A program made the position numbers and the translations under genes. Of a stretch of 64,000 bases of DNA, positions 26,981 to 34,115 are shown piece after piece. The DNA is from Iocasia fonsfrigidae (GTDB lineage Bacteria; Bacillota; Halanaerobiia; Halanaerobiales; DTU029): NCBI RefSeq assembly GCF_017751145.1, contig NZ_CP046640.1:1964137-2028136 (forward strand), written 5' to 3'. The notes under the pieces were generated by a model. The model ran no database searches. It saw only the letters and a list, made by a program, of their open reading frames with translations, and had not been told where the DNA came from. Position 1 is the stretch's first letter, and each line of letters starts with the position of its first letter.

Positions 26981-27211
26981 TTAAAGAAATCTAGTTATAA
27001 AACAATACTTTTTTTAGAAAAACAGATGGTTAATATGGAAACTGCTTACTGGCAGGGGGTTTACCAGTAGAAATCTCTAAAAGATCTTGACAAATATAAG
27101 TCATCATTTCTGCTTTATCTTATGAACAAACGGGCTGTAAATGGCCCGGTTTCATAAATTGCATAACATTAGAAATATTTTACTATGAATAAAGGGAGGA
27201 TAAAGAAAAGC

Positions 27212-27700
27212 ATGGACACTATTTTTACTTATTTCCTGTATATTCTAACAGCTATTTTATTAATCATATCATATAGAAAAGATAAAATAAAAACTAAACT
27301 GGCCTTAAAAAGGGCAAGGAAAATTTTTTTATCTGTTCTCCCACAACTCCTCTCCATCCTTTTTCTTGTTAGTTTTTTACTTGCAGTCTTTGACTCAGAA
27401 ACTATACAAAGTATTATTGGTGTAGAATCAGGTTTTAAAGGTATGATTCTTTCTTCAGTATTTGGAGCTATTGCTTTAATTCCAGTTTTAGTTGCTTTTC
27501 CTGTTGCTTCAGAATTAGTGAAGAATGGTGCAGGATTAATGCAAATAGCAGTTTTCATTTCTACACTTACCACGGTCGGCTTTGTGACAATACCTCTGGA
27601 AATTAAATTCTTAGGAAAAAAAGTTACCTTGTTGCGGAACTCTTTATTTTTTCTGTTTGCTTTTTTCGTAGCTTTTATCATTGGAGTGGTATTATCATGA
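27212..27700 (+). CDS. COG0701-type half-size permease, subunit 1
   Basis: 162 residues from ATG 27212; GGGAGGA (27194-27200) sits between it and a possible earlier ATG at 27185. Four or five membrane segments. It resembles one half of YraQ/DUF318 permeases: ILSSVFGAIALIPVLVAFPV and the ISTLTTVGFVTIPLE segment. It overlaps the next gene by four bases (ATGA), so the two halves are probably translated together and pair in the membrane, in place of the usual single ~300-residue protein. Substrate unknown; a metal or metalloid is often suggested for the family. Confidence 0.7.
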   Translation: MDTIFTYFLYILTAILLIISYRKDKIKTKLALKRARKIFLSVLPQLLSILFLVSFLLAVFDSETIQSIIGVESGFKGMILSSVFGAIALIPVLVAFPVASELVKNGAGLMQIAVFISTLTTVGFVTIPLEIKFLGKKVTLLRNSLFFLFAFFVAFIIGVVLS

Positions 27701-28230
27701 ACAAAATAATTAAAAAATATGTTTTTTTTCTTATTGTTGTAGCAATTAATCTGTTGACAATGTTTTTCTATCCACAGGTAGAAAAGGATACCCTGATTTT
27801 TACAGGTGAAAATTTCATCAACTTTTTGTTTATGCTGACACCTATTTTCATTTGTATTGGACTGTTAGATGTATGGGTAGATAGAGAGACTATGATAAAA
27901 ATTATGGGAGAGAAGTCAGGCCTTCCAGGTATTTTTGTAGCTTTCCTTTTAGGAGTGGCTACGGCAGTTCCTCTATATGCCTTATTTCCAGTCGCAGGAA
28001 TGATGTTGAAGAAAGGTAGTAAGATAACAAATGTCCTTATATTTATCTGTTCCTGTGCCAGTATCAGAATACCATTATTGCTTTTTGAAGTTTCCTCTAT
28101 GGGATGGAAATTTACTATAATAAGGTTTATCGTAAATATATTTGTGGTCATGATCATTGCTTTTATAATCGAAAAAGTATTAACAGAAAAAAACAAAAAG
28201 TCAATTTATGATAAAGCTAAAAATATGTAA
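27697..28230 (+). CDS. COG0701-type half-size permease, subunit 2
   Basis: 177 residues with five hydrophobic segments. The stretch GIFVAFLLGVATAVPLYALF repeats the motif of the upstream partner (GMILSSVFGAIALIPVLVAF), followed by CSCASIRIPLLLFE. The pair thus looks like the two repeats of a YraQ-type permease encoded as separate chains. Translation is coupled by the ATGA overlap. It ends before a convergent terminator shared with the small-gene cluster. Confidence 0.7.
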   Translation: MNKIIKKYVFFLIVVAINLLTMFFYPQVEKDTLIFTGENFINFLFMLTPIFICIGLLDVWVDRETMIKIMGEKSGLPGIFVAFLLGVATAVPLYALFPVAGMMLKKGSKITNVLIFICSCASIRIPLLLFEVSSMGWKFTIIRFIVNIFVVMIIAFIIEKVLTEKNKKSIYDKAKNM

Positions 28231-28282
28231 TAATTACTTATGTATTAAAAATTTTCCTAAGTATATAAGAAAGTTTAAAGAG

Positions 28283-28328
28283 ATTAACCCATTTTAGAAT
28301 ATAAATATATACTAAAATGGGATTATTT
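28283..28328. terminator. Convergent bidirectional terminator
   Basis: Perfect 10-bp stem CCCATTTTAG (28288-28297) / CTAAAATGGG (28312-28321) extended by A/T pairs, lying between the plus-strand permeases and the minus-strand small-gene cluster. Confidence 0.7.
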
Positions 28329-28535
28329 TGAGTTACTAGAATTTATTATTTTAATTATATTGTATAAATCTTTTTTATTAATATGACAGTTTTCAAGTAA
28401 AGAATTTGTAAATTCCATAGGGTTAGCTGATGAATAAAAATCTTTGTTTTTTTCTATTTCTTTTAATATTTTTTTATATAACTTTAAATCATCGACTTCT
28501 AGAAGATCCTCATAATTTTTTATATTGTCTTTCAT
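28323..28535 (-). CDS. Small helical protein, last gene of the small-gene cluster
   Basis: 70 residues, not recognised. Predicted to be all helix (DDLKLYKKILKEIEKNKDFY, KKDLYNIIKIINSS), strongly charged, with one cysteine and no signal peptide. ATG lies behind AAAAAGGAG placed at the end of the preceding gene, so it is co-translated with it. It ends just inside the convergent terminator. Its position and size suggest an adaptor for the neighbouring beta-rich small proteins, but nothing in the sequence proves a role. Confidence 0.6.
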   Translation of the reverse strand: MKDNIKNYEDLLEVDDLKLYKKILKEIEKNKDFYSSANPMEFTNSLLENCHINKKDLYNIIKIINSSNSK

Positions 28536-28540
28536 TAATA

Positions 28541-28840
28541 TTACTCCTTTTTGTGTTTTACAATACCAAAAATAGATATACCAGGTTTAATTTCAATTAA
28601 TTCATATTCCTGGGCATTTATCCAGACATGACCTTTTTCATCCATATCAACTTCAAGTTCAGGTGCACCTTCTATTTTGAAATTTTCTAATCTATATGGG
28701 TCGATAAATATAAATACTGAATTGATCTGGTAGGCTGATATATCATTAACGTCTGTTAAATTGGCCTGGTTTGAAGCATTAATTAGAAATTTAGCAGAAG
28801 TATTTTCGATTGTATTACTATTTGACTTTTCCTTAACCAT
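28541..28840 (-). CDS. Small protein with NQxNL and GxVxINAQEY modules
   Basis: 99 residues from ATG 28840; an upstream GTG is part of the AAAGGGTG ribosome site. Unrecognised. It shares two modules with neighbours: an N-terminal NASNQANL...ISAYQINSVFIFID segment, like the genes at 28905 and 29767, and a C-terminal GHVWINAQEYELIEI, like GRVFIDAQEYDDND in the gene at 29452. It looks beta-rich, cytoplasmic and non-membrane. The INSVF segment is loosely reminiscent of GerP spore-coat permeability proteins; this is a hint, not an assignment. Confidence 0.6.
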   Translation of the reverse strand: MVKEKSNSNTIENTSAKFLINASNQANLTDVNDISAYQINSVFIFIDPYRLENFKIEGAPELEVDMDEKGHVWINAQEYELIEIKPGISIFGIVKHKKE

Positions 28841-28904
28841 GTAAATCACCCTTTTTATATAAATATTTAATAAACAAAAATAATTTAAAAAATTTAAAAA
28901 TATA

Positions 28905-29177
28905 TTATCCTTTAGTTATTTTTTTGTCAGTATATATATAGATATTATCGTCATTAATATTATTAACACCATTTATTTCTATTTCGCCTTCCTTATTCAA
29001 AAAGATGGAGATTAAAATTTCATCTAATGAAGGAGGCTCAACAGATGAATCTGATTGATTAAGAAAACCTAACCCTAAAATAGTACCAAGGTTGTATTGG
29101 CATAAAATGGTTTTATTGGCATTGCATAAGTTGCCCTGGTTGGAAAAATTAAGGGCTAGGTATTTTTTTTTATTCAT
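28905..29177 (-). CDS. Small protein with N-terminal SNQxNL module
   Basis: 90 residues, unrecognised. It opens with LALNFSNQGNLCNANKTILC, paralogous to LINASNQANLTDVNDISAYQ in the gene at 28541, followed by a glycine-rich hydrophobic stretch (GTILGLGFLNQ). The C-terminal half holds GEIEINGVNNINDDNIYIYT, an echo of the GxVxINAQEY strand of its neighbours. Two cysteines, no signal peptide. It starts six bases after the preceding gene, so it belongs to the same transcript. Confidence 0.6.
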   Translation of the reverse strand: MNKKKYLALNFSNQGNLCNANKTILCQYNLGTILGLGFLNQSDSSVEPPSLDEILISIFLNKEGEIEINGVNNINDDNIYIYTDKKITKG

Positions 29178-29183
29178 AGTAAA

Positions 29184-29432
29184 TCACTCCATGTAATTAT
29201 TAATAATTTTCTTTAATTTTTCTTCTTTTTGTTCTTTAGTTAAATTACTGTTGTGACCTATACTATAAAGTTGTTTCATTAAATCAAATGGGTTTATATT
29301 ACGAACATTGTTATTAATGGTTATCTTATAATCACCGGCCTTAACTATACTTTTGGGACTCCCTTTTTTTTTGTCTGAACTATTAAGACTATGGGTTCTA
29401 ACCCTACCATCATTAAGCTGATTTTGATTCAC
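29184..29432 (-). CDS. Small basic protein with C-terminal helix
   Basis: 82 residues from GTG 29432, behind GAGGATAGGGGG. Unrecognised. It has a lysine/serine-rich N terminus, a short beta segment (GDYKITINNNVRNINPFDLM) and a C-terminal amphipathic helix (SNLTKEQKEEKLKKIINNYM). It has no membrane segment. It lies between the two beta-module genes and is probably a structural or docking component of whatever they build. Confidence 0.55.
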   Translation of the reverse strand: MNQNQLNDGRVRTHSLNSSDKKKGSPKSIVKAGDYKITINNNVRNINPFDLMKQLYSIGHNSNLTKEQKEEKLKKIINNYME

Positions 29433-29451
29433 AATACTATCCCCCTATCCT

Positions 29452-29745
29452 CTAAAACTTGACTATCGTTTGTTCTTTTTTGTTTTGGTCAGCTATATCT
29501 TTTGCTATTTTACGCTCTCCAGGTTTAGAATCTTTTTGTAATTCTAGTAATCTCCTGGTATCTTCCCCCATATTAATATCACTATCTTTTTCCACAGAAA
29601 TACTAAAATTTCTATATTTAGGGTCATTATCATCATATTCTTGGGCATCAATAAATACTCTTCCCTCCCTGGTAATTCTGATAGAAGAAGGAACATCATT
29701 ATCTGCCTTTTTATTTAAGATCATAATCCAGTTTTTATTTAACAT
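29452..29745 (-). CDS. Small protein with GRVFIDAQEY module
   Basis: 97 residues, unrecognised. Its middle carries IRITREGRVFIDAQEYDDND, the same strand motif as GHVWINAQEYELIEI in the gene at 28541, followed by a long charged helical tail (EDTRRLLELQKDSKPGERKI). A start MLNKNWIMILNKK gives one hydrophobic strand, not a signal peptide. ATG follows TGGAGG, 21 bases after the upstream gene. Confidence 0.6.
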   Translation of the reverse strand: MLNKNWIMILNKKADNDVPSSIRITREGRVFIDAQEYDDNDPKYRNFSISVEKDSDINMGEDTRRLLELQKDSKPGERKIAKDIADQNKKEQTIVKF

Positions 29746-29766
29746 TTTTTATTCCTCCAATCTTTT

Positions 29767-29991
29767 TTAGTTATTAGAAACATTAATTTTAACTGTTGAA
29801 AAAGACTGAGTTATTACCGAATAAGCAGAGATAGTCATGTTAGATTGTTGATTATAGTTAATTTGATCTACTATATCTGATTGCATGAAAAGATCACTTG
29901 TATCTGTTTGTTTCTTTTGAATACTATTTTGCTCATCGGTGATACTATTCTTTTTTTCGGTCACATTATAACTATTATTTTGATCTGACAT
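29767..29991 (-). CDS. Small Asn/Gln/Ser-rich protein, first gene of the second unit
   Basis: 74 residues behind AGGAGG. It has a polar, disordered N terminus rich in N, Q, S and K, then INYNQQSNMTISAYSVITQ and SFSTVKINV, related to the NQxN...ISAYQINSVF module of the gene at 28541. Unrecognised. A hairpin at 30043-30070 separates it from the upstream three-gene unit, so it may start its own transcript. Confidence 0.58.
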   Translation of the reverse strand: MSDQNNSYNVTEKKNSITDEQNSIQKKQTDTSDLFMQSDIVDQINYNQQSNMTISAYSVITQSFSTVKINVSNN

Positions 29992-30042
29992 AAAAAAACC
30001 TCCTGTTAAAACATATTTATAGTATAGTTTGTAAATAAGTTA

Positions 30043-30070
30043 GGAGCCCCTTATGTTAAATAAGAGGCCC
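30043..30070 (-). terminator. Hairpin between the two small-gene units
   Basis: GGAGCCCCTTAT (30043-30054) pairs with ATAAGAGGCCC (30060-30070) using one or two G-T pairs. No T-run follows on the minus strand, so it may be a weak terminator or an mRNA-processing hairpin. Confidence 0.45.
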
Positions 30071-30080
30071 AAATTATTTA

Positions 30081-30245
30081 TTAGTGACAGTGATCTAATA
30101 ATTCATCATTATCCTGATTGGTAGAGAATCCAAACAAGGCTTCAAGTTCAATGAAGAATTGTACAGCAAAGGCTACCAATATTTGTTGTGCACTTTTATT
30201 TACAGCTTTTTGATTGATAACACTGGCTATAAATACATCACTCAT
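30081..30245 (-). CDS. 54-residue paralogue of the 61-residue hydrophobic protein
   Basis: ATG 30245 behind AAGGAGGT, stop at 30081. The core ASVINQKAVNKSAQQILVAF and the following hydrophobic FFIELEALFGF helix are almost identical to those of the protein at 30578, and the tail TNQDNDELLDHCH diverges. The nucleotide sequences are also very similar, so this is a recent duplication. The gene is shorter than most gene-finders accept. Function unknown; one long amphipathic helix capable of self-assembly is the main visible feature. Confidence 0.72.
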   Translation of the reverse strand: MSDVFIASVINQKAVNKSAQQILVAFAVQFFIELEALFGFSTNQDNDELLDHCH

Positions 30246-30284
30246 TATTTTCTTACCTCCTTTTTAAAAAGTCATGGATTTGGT

Positions 30285-30524
30285 CTAGATAAAATCATCA
30301 AATAGAGAACATAATATTGCTAGTTTCTTTTCTCTGCATTCTTCCTGATTAGCAGAAGACAGACATTCAATTGCATCAGAAGGTTTAATTATTTTGGGAT
30401 TAATTCCTGATTCAATACCATGACCTTCTACATCGATATTCAAAGGGTCTGCCATATCTATTCCTAACATATCATCCTTATTTGAATTTAACTTAATACC
30501 ATCCTTTTCAAGTTTGATTTTCAA
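30285..30524 (-). CDS. Small acidic protein between the two paralogues
   Basis: 79 residues from a TTG start at 30524, eight bases after AAAGGAG. Unrecognised. N-terminal beta-like MKIKLEKDGIKLNSN, a central acidic segment (DMADPLNIDVEGHGIESG), and a C-terminal stretch with three cysteines (ECLSSANQEECREKKLAILC). No signal peptide. It sits between the two near-identical hydrophobic proteins in one operon and may partner them. Confidence 0.58.
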   Translation of the reverse strand: MKIKLEKDGIKLNSNKDDMLGIDMADPLNIDVEGHGIESGINPKIIKPSDAIECLSSANQEECREKKLAILCSLFDDFI

Positions 30525-30577
30525 GGTTACTACTCCTTTCCATTATATTAATAGAATAATAGTTTTAAATTGATTAA

Positions 30578-30763
30578 CTAACAAACTAACTTATCATTAT
30601 CCTGATTAGTGGCAAATCCAAATAGGGCTTCAAGTTCAATAAAGAATTGTATAGCAAAGGCTACCAGTATTTGTTGTGCACTTTTATTTACAGCCTTTTG
30701 ATTAATGACACTGGCTACAAATACATCACCACATTTTCCAGTGATTTTACCGGGTTTTGTCAT
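30578..30763 (-). CDS. 61-residue hydrophobic-helix protein, first gene of the cluster
   Basis: ATG 30763 behind AGGAGG; a longer in-frame start at 30811 has no ribosome site and overlaps the promoter. Sequence: MTKPGKITGKCGDVFV, the shared core ASVINQKAVNKSAQQILVAF, then FIELEALFGFATNQDND and a C-terminal cysteine. The 54-residue gene at 30081 is its paralogue. It is too short and polar at the ends to be a transporter. The helix could pack into filaments or sheets. A candidate sigma-K promoter lies 31 bases upstream. Not recognised as any named family. Confidence 0.7.
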   Translation of the reverse strand: MTKPGKITGKCGDVFVASVINQKAVNKSAQQILVAFAIQFFIELEALFGFATNQDNDKLVC

Positions 30764-30793
30764 GTTTTTTCCTCCTATACTTAATTTTGCTAT

Positions 30794-30821
30794 TATATTA
30801 TGAAAGATCAATTAAATGTGT
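30794..30821 (-). promoter_or_regulatory. Candidate sigma-K promoter of the small-gene cluster
   Basis: On the minus strand AC, 17 bases, then CATAATATA fits the Bacillus sigma-K form AC-N16/17-CATANNNTA. It is placed about 30 bases before the first start codon. A TATAAT overlaps the same place but has no good -35 partner. The spacing match is seen; late mother-cell expression is inferred. Confidence 0.42.
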
Positions 30822-30896
30822 GATAATCTACTTTGATTTACATAATAAAAGTGTTAAAATAATTATAAAGATTAATATTTAAGGGGGTATTACATA

Positions 30897-31202
30897 ATGC
30901 TTGCCTATATAGTGGAGGTTTATGTTAAAAAAGAACATATTGAAGGCTTTAAAAAAGCAACAATTGAAAATCATTACAATACTGTTAAAGAAATAGGTAA
31001 TTATCGTTTTGATGTTCTACAGAGCAAAAAAGACCTGGGGCATTTTACTTTATATGAGGTTTATGAATCAGAAGATGCTGTTTCTGCTCATAAAGAGACT
31101 CCACATTATTTAAAATGGCGGGAGACTGTTGCTGAGTGGATGGTAGCACCGCGTAAGGGAATCAAATATGATGTAATAACACCTAAGGATGCAGGCCAAT
31201 GA
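30897..31202 (+). CDS. Antibiotic-biosynthesis-monooxygenase domain protein (LsrG-like)
   Basis: 101 residues of the ABM dimeric ferredoxin-like fold: IVEVYVKKEHIEGFKKATIE, NYRFDVLQSKKD, FTLYEVYESEDAVSAHKETP, the order seen in LsrG/YcnE-type proteins. LsrG isomerises phospho-AI-2; other relatives handle quinones or small ketones. It overlaps the alcohol dehydrogenase gene by four bases, so the two are translationally coupled and probably act on the same small carbonyl compound. ATG behind AAGGGGG. Confidence 0.85.
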   Translation: MLAYIVEVYVKKEHIEGFKKATIENHYNTVKEIGNYRFDVLQSKKDLGHFTLYEVYESEDAVSAHKETPHYLKWRETVAEWMVAPRKGIKYDVITPKDAGQ

Positions 31203-32398
31203 TAAATTCATTTAACTTTGCAGGGGTACCAACCATTAAGTTTGGAGCTGGTAATTTTAAAAAACTGGCTGACTTAGTATTGAATTATGGAGACTGTGTC
31301 TTGTTGCTTACTGGTGGCGAATCATTAAAAAAATCCGGTAGATTAGCGGCTTTAATGGATATGCTGGTAGAGAAATCTATTAATCCTTTTGTTGAAAGTG
31401 TAAAAGGGGAACCATCACCTGGCTTGGTTGACGAAATTGTTGGTAAATATCGGAACAAATCTATAAATTCAGTAGCAGCTATTGGAGGGGGAAGTGTTCT
31501 TGATACAGGTAAAGCGGTCTCAGCCCTCTTGACTAAAGGAGATTCGGTAATGAATTATCTGGAGGGGGTAGGGGTAGGGAAGGTCCATGATGGAGAAAAA
31601 ATACCTTTTATAGCTGTACCGACAACCTCTGGTACTGGGAGTGAAGCCACCAAAAACGCAGTTTTAAGTAGGGTAGGAGATAATGGTTTCAAAAAATCTC
31701 TGCGCCATGATAACTTTATTCCTGATATAGCATTACTTGATCCAGAATTAACCCTTAACTGTCCGGCTGATATAACGGCCGCCAGTGGTCTGGATGCCTT
31801 AACACAGCTTTTAGGGGCTTATACCTCTATTGAGGCTTCTCCCTTAACAGATTCACTTACATATCAAGGGATAAAATATGCTGTCGAAGCAATAATACCT
31901 GTCAGTACGTCCCAGCCGGAAAACCTGGAGCTAAGAACAAAAATGGCTTATGCCTCACTTATTTCTGGTATTGCACTGGCTAATGCAGGCCTGGGGATTG
32001 TTCATGGACTGGCTTCTCCTATTGGTGGTTTTTTTGATATACCCCATGGTGTTGTCTGCGGAACACTCCTGGCTGAAGCAACAGCATTAAATATTAGTTT
32101 ACTACAAGAGAAAGGTGGTAGTGAAGCAGATAAATATTTGCAAAAATATGCCCGGGTAGGGGTGTTATTTAGTAATTGTGAAAATGAGTTATCCCTTTTA
32201 ATTAATAGAGATAAGTACTGTGAAATTCTGGTTAATAAACTCAGGGACTGGATAGATAAACTGGCTATCCCTCGTCTGAGTGAATATGGAATTAGTGAAA
32301 ACGATTTAGAGCGGATTATAGAAAAGGCCGGGATAAAGAATAACCCTGTAAAATTAAGTAAAAAACAGATAAGGAATTTGCTTAAAAAAAGGCTTTAA
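31199..32398 (+). CDS. Iron-containing alcohol dehydrogenase
   Basis: 399 residues of the group III Fe-ADH fold. Nucleotide-binding AAIGGGSVLDTGKAVSAL and PTTSGTGSEATKNAV, then metal ligands in ASGLDALTQLLGAY and IVHGLASPIGGFFDIPHGVV. One position that is usually histidine in the first metal motif (GLDxLxHAxE) is Gln here (GLDALTQLLGAY), a possible change in metal set or activity. Reduces an aldehyde or ketone with NAD(P)H. Coupled to the LsrG-like gene by an ATGA overlap. Confidence 0.9.
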   Translation: MINSFNFAGVPTIKFGAGNFKKLADLVLNYGDCVLLLTGGESLKKSGRLAALMDMLVEKSINPFVESVKGEPSPGLVDEIVGKYRNKSINSVAAIGGGSVLDTGKAVSALLTKGDSVMNYLEGVGVGKVHDGEKIPFIAVPTTSGTGSEATKNAVLSRVGDNGFKKSLRHDNFIPDIALLDPELTLNCPADITAASGLDALTQLLGAYTSIEASPLTDSLTYQGIKYAVEAIIPVSTSQPENLELRTKMAYASLISGIALANAGLGIVHGLASPIGGFFDIPHGVVCGTLLAEATALNISLLQEKGGSEADKYLQKYARVGVLFSNCENELSLLINRDKYCEILVNKLRDWIDKLAIPRLSEYGISENDLERIIEKAGIKNNPVKLSKKQIRNLLKKRL

Positions 32399-32408
32399 AA
32401 TAAAACAT

Positions 32409-32471
32409 ACCTCCATATCTATCTTAATAAAAATATTATAGGCTGATAATAATATAGATAGATATGGGGGT
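32409..32471 (+). promoter_or_regulatory. Hairpin that buries the ribosome site of the L,D-transpeptidase
   Basis: ACCTCCATATCTATCT (32409-32424) pairs with AGATAGATATGGGGGT (32456-32471), 16 bp with one G-T pair. The second arm contains the GGGGG ribosome site for the ATG at 32478, so the closed form would block initiation. Confidence 0.6.
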
Positions 32472-32477
32472 AACAAA

Positions 32478-34109
32478 ATGAAGAAGATTGTATTTTTAAT
32501 GCTTATTTTCTTCATCATAGTAAATGTTTTTCTATTAAACTATATTGTTAAAGCAGAATTCTTAAGTGACAGGATAATTCAGAGAATGGGAATACATGGT
32601 GATAACCATATTGAAGCCTTCAAAAGGATTGATAAGATTAACTCTGACTTATTAAAGGGCTTTTATAAACTAAGAAATTATCAACCTGCCTGGTGTAAGG
32701 AAACGAGAATATATCAAATTACTTATGATCTGCTTACAATTATTAAAAATTCTTATCAAAATGGTTTAAATCCAGATGATTATGCCTATACCTACCTTTA
32801 TTATTTAATTAAAGGCCTTGAAGCTGATATAAATAATGATAAAGTGGAGCTGGATAGATTGCTTAAGCTCGAACTACTACTAACTGAAATATATTTTAAA
32901 TTCAGTAATGACCTCTTATATGGTGTTAGTAAACATAAGGGATATGATCTGGGGTATCAAGAAATAGACCTCCCTGTTTTACTAAATAATGCGCTTGAAA
33001 CAGATAATCTAAGGGAAACAATCAAAAATCTTGATCCAATACAACCGCTTTATACCAGAATGCAGCTTGCTTTAAAGCGCTTATTAAAGATATTTAATGA
33101 TGGTGGCTGGCCGCTTATTAGTGACAAAATTGAGTTAAAAAAAGGTGTTTGTCATCAGGCAGTTCTCGACTTAAGAGAAAGGCTGTTGTTATCGGGTGAT
33201 CTTAAACCTGAGAACAATCATGCAGGGTTATTATTTGATGACAAATTAGCAGAAGCAGTTGCTTTATTTCAGTTAAGACATGGTTTGCCTGCAAGCGAAA
33301 TCCTGGATCAAAAAACCCTGACTGCTTTAAATACAAGTGTTGAAGAGAGAATCAGGCAGTTAAAAATAAATATGGACCGTTTAAGATGGCTTCCCCAAAA
33401 GAGGGAAGATATATATATAGTAATTAATATCCCTGATTTTAAATTAGAGGTTATGAAAGACTATTCCAGTATATTTGAATCAAGAGTAATTGTTGGGGAT
33501 AAAAATAATCAAAGCCCACTTTTTAGGGATGAAATAGAATATATAGTAATAAATCCATACTGGAAAATAACTGATAATATCGCTAAATACGAAATATTAC
33601 CAAAATTAAAGAATGATCCTGCTTATTTAGATAGGAATAAAATAAAAATTTTAGAAAGCTGGCATAATGATAGTAAAATAGTCTTACCAGAGAGTATAGA
33701 ATGGCACAACATTTCCCCTGAAAAGTTTACTTATAAATTACGTCAGGAGCCTGGAATATTCAATTCCCTGGGACAGATTAAATTCATTTTTCCAAATAGT
33801 TATCAGGTTTATCTGCATGATACACCATATAAGTATTTATTTAATTATCATGACAGGGCCAAAAGCCATGGCTGTATCCGGGTAGAAAAACCATTTTCTT
33901 TAGCATCCTGTTTACTGGGCAAGGACTGGAATGAGGAAGAAGTAGCTGAAATTATCAGACTCAATAAAAGAAAGGTTATTAATCTCAAAAAGAAAATCCC
34001 GATATATTTAGTATATTTAACATCATGGGTTGATGAAAATGGTATAATACAACACCGTGATGATATTTATAATCTAGACCAAGAATTATATGAAAAACTT
34101 AAAATATGA
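32478..34109 (+). CDS. YcbB-type L,D-transpeptidase (scaffold, PG-binding and YkuD domains)
   Basis: 543 residues with a signal anchor at 1-26. Order: YcbB scaffold (about 45-220, with LLTEIYFKFSNDLLYGV), a peptidoglycan-binding repeat (about 235-295, VALFQLRHGL), then the YkuD catalytic domain with YLHDTPYKYLFNYHDRAKS and SHGCIRVE, nucleophile C466. It makes 3-3 crosslinks in periplasmic peptidoglycan and in Gram-negatives can reinforce the wall when the outer membrane is stressed. The length and domain order are the outer-membrane-bacterium type, not the short Bacillus YkuD type. Confidence 0.93.
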   Translation: MKKIVFLMLIFFIIVNVFLLNYIVKAEFLSDRIIQRMGIHGDNHIEAFKRIDKINSDLLKGFYKLRNYQPAWCKETRIYQITYDLLTIIKNSYQNGLNPDDYAYTYLYYLIKGLEADINNDKVELDRLLKLELLLTEIYFKFSNDLLYGVSKHKGYDLGYQEIDLPVLLNNALETDNLRETIKNLDPIQPLYTRMQLALKRLLKIFNDGGWPLISDKIELKKGVCHQAVLDLRERLLLSGDLKPENNHAGLLFDDKLAEAVALFQLRHGLPASEILDQKTLTALNTSVEERIRQLKINMDRLRWLPQKREDIYIVINIPDFKLEVMKDYSSIFESRVIVGDKNNQSPLFRDEIEYIVINPYWKITDNIAKYEILPKLKNDPAYLDRNKIKILESWHNDSKIVLPESIEWHNISPEKFTYKLRQEPGIFNSLGQIKFIFPNSYQVYLHDTPYKYLFNYHDRAKSHGCIRVEKPFSLASCLLGKDWNEEEVAEIIRLNKRKVINLKKKIPIYLVYLTSWVDENGIIQHRDDIYNLDQELYEKLKI

Positions 34110-34115
34110 TTCAAA

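Noticed and set aside
28323-30763. Small-gene cluster as R-body (RebB), gas-vesicle or bacteriocin genes
   Set aside because: No RebB core (QTNVKVLG and QAATTQG blocks) and no GvpA motif were found, and no modification, protease, immunity or export gene is adjacent.
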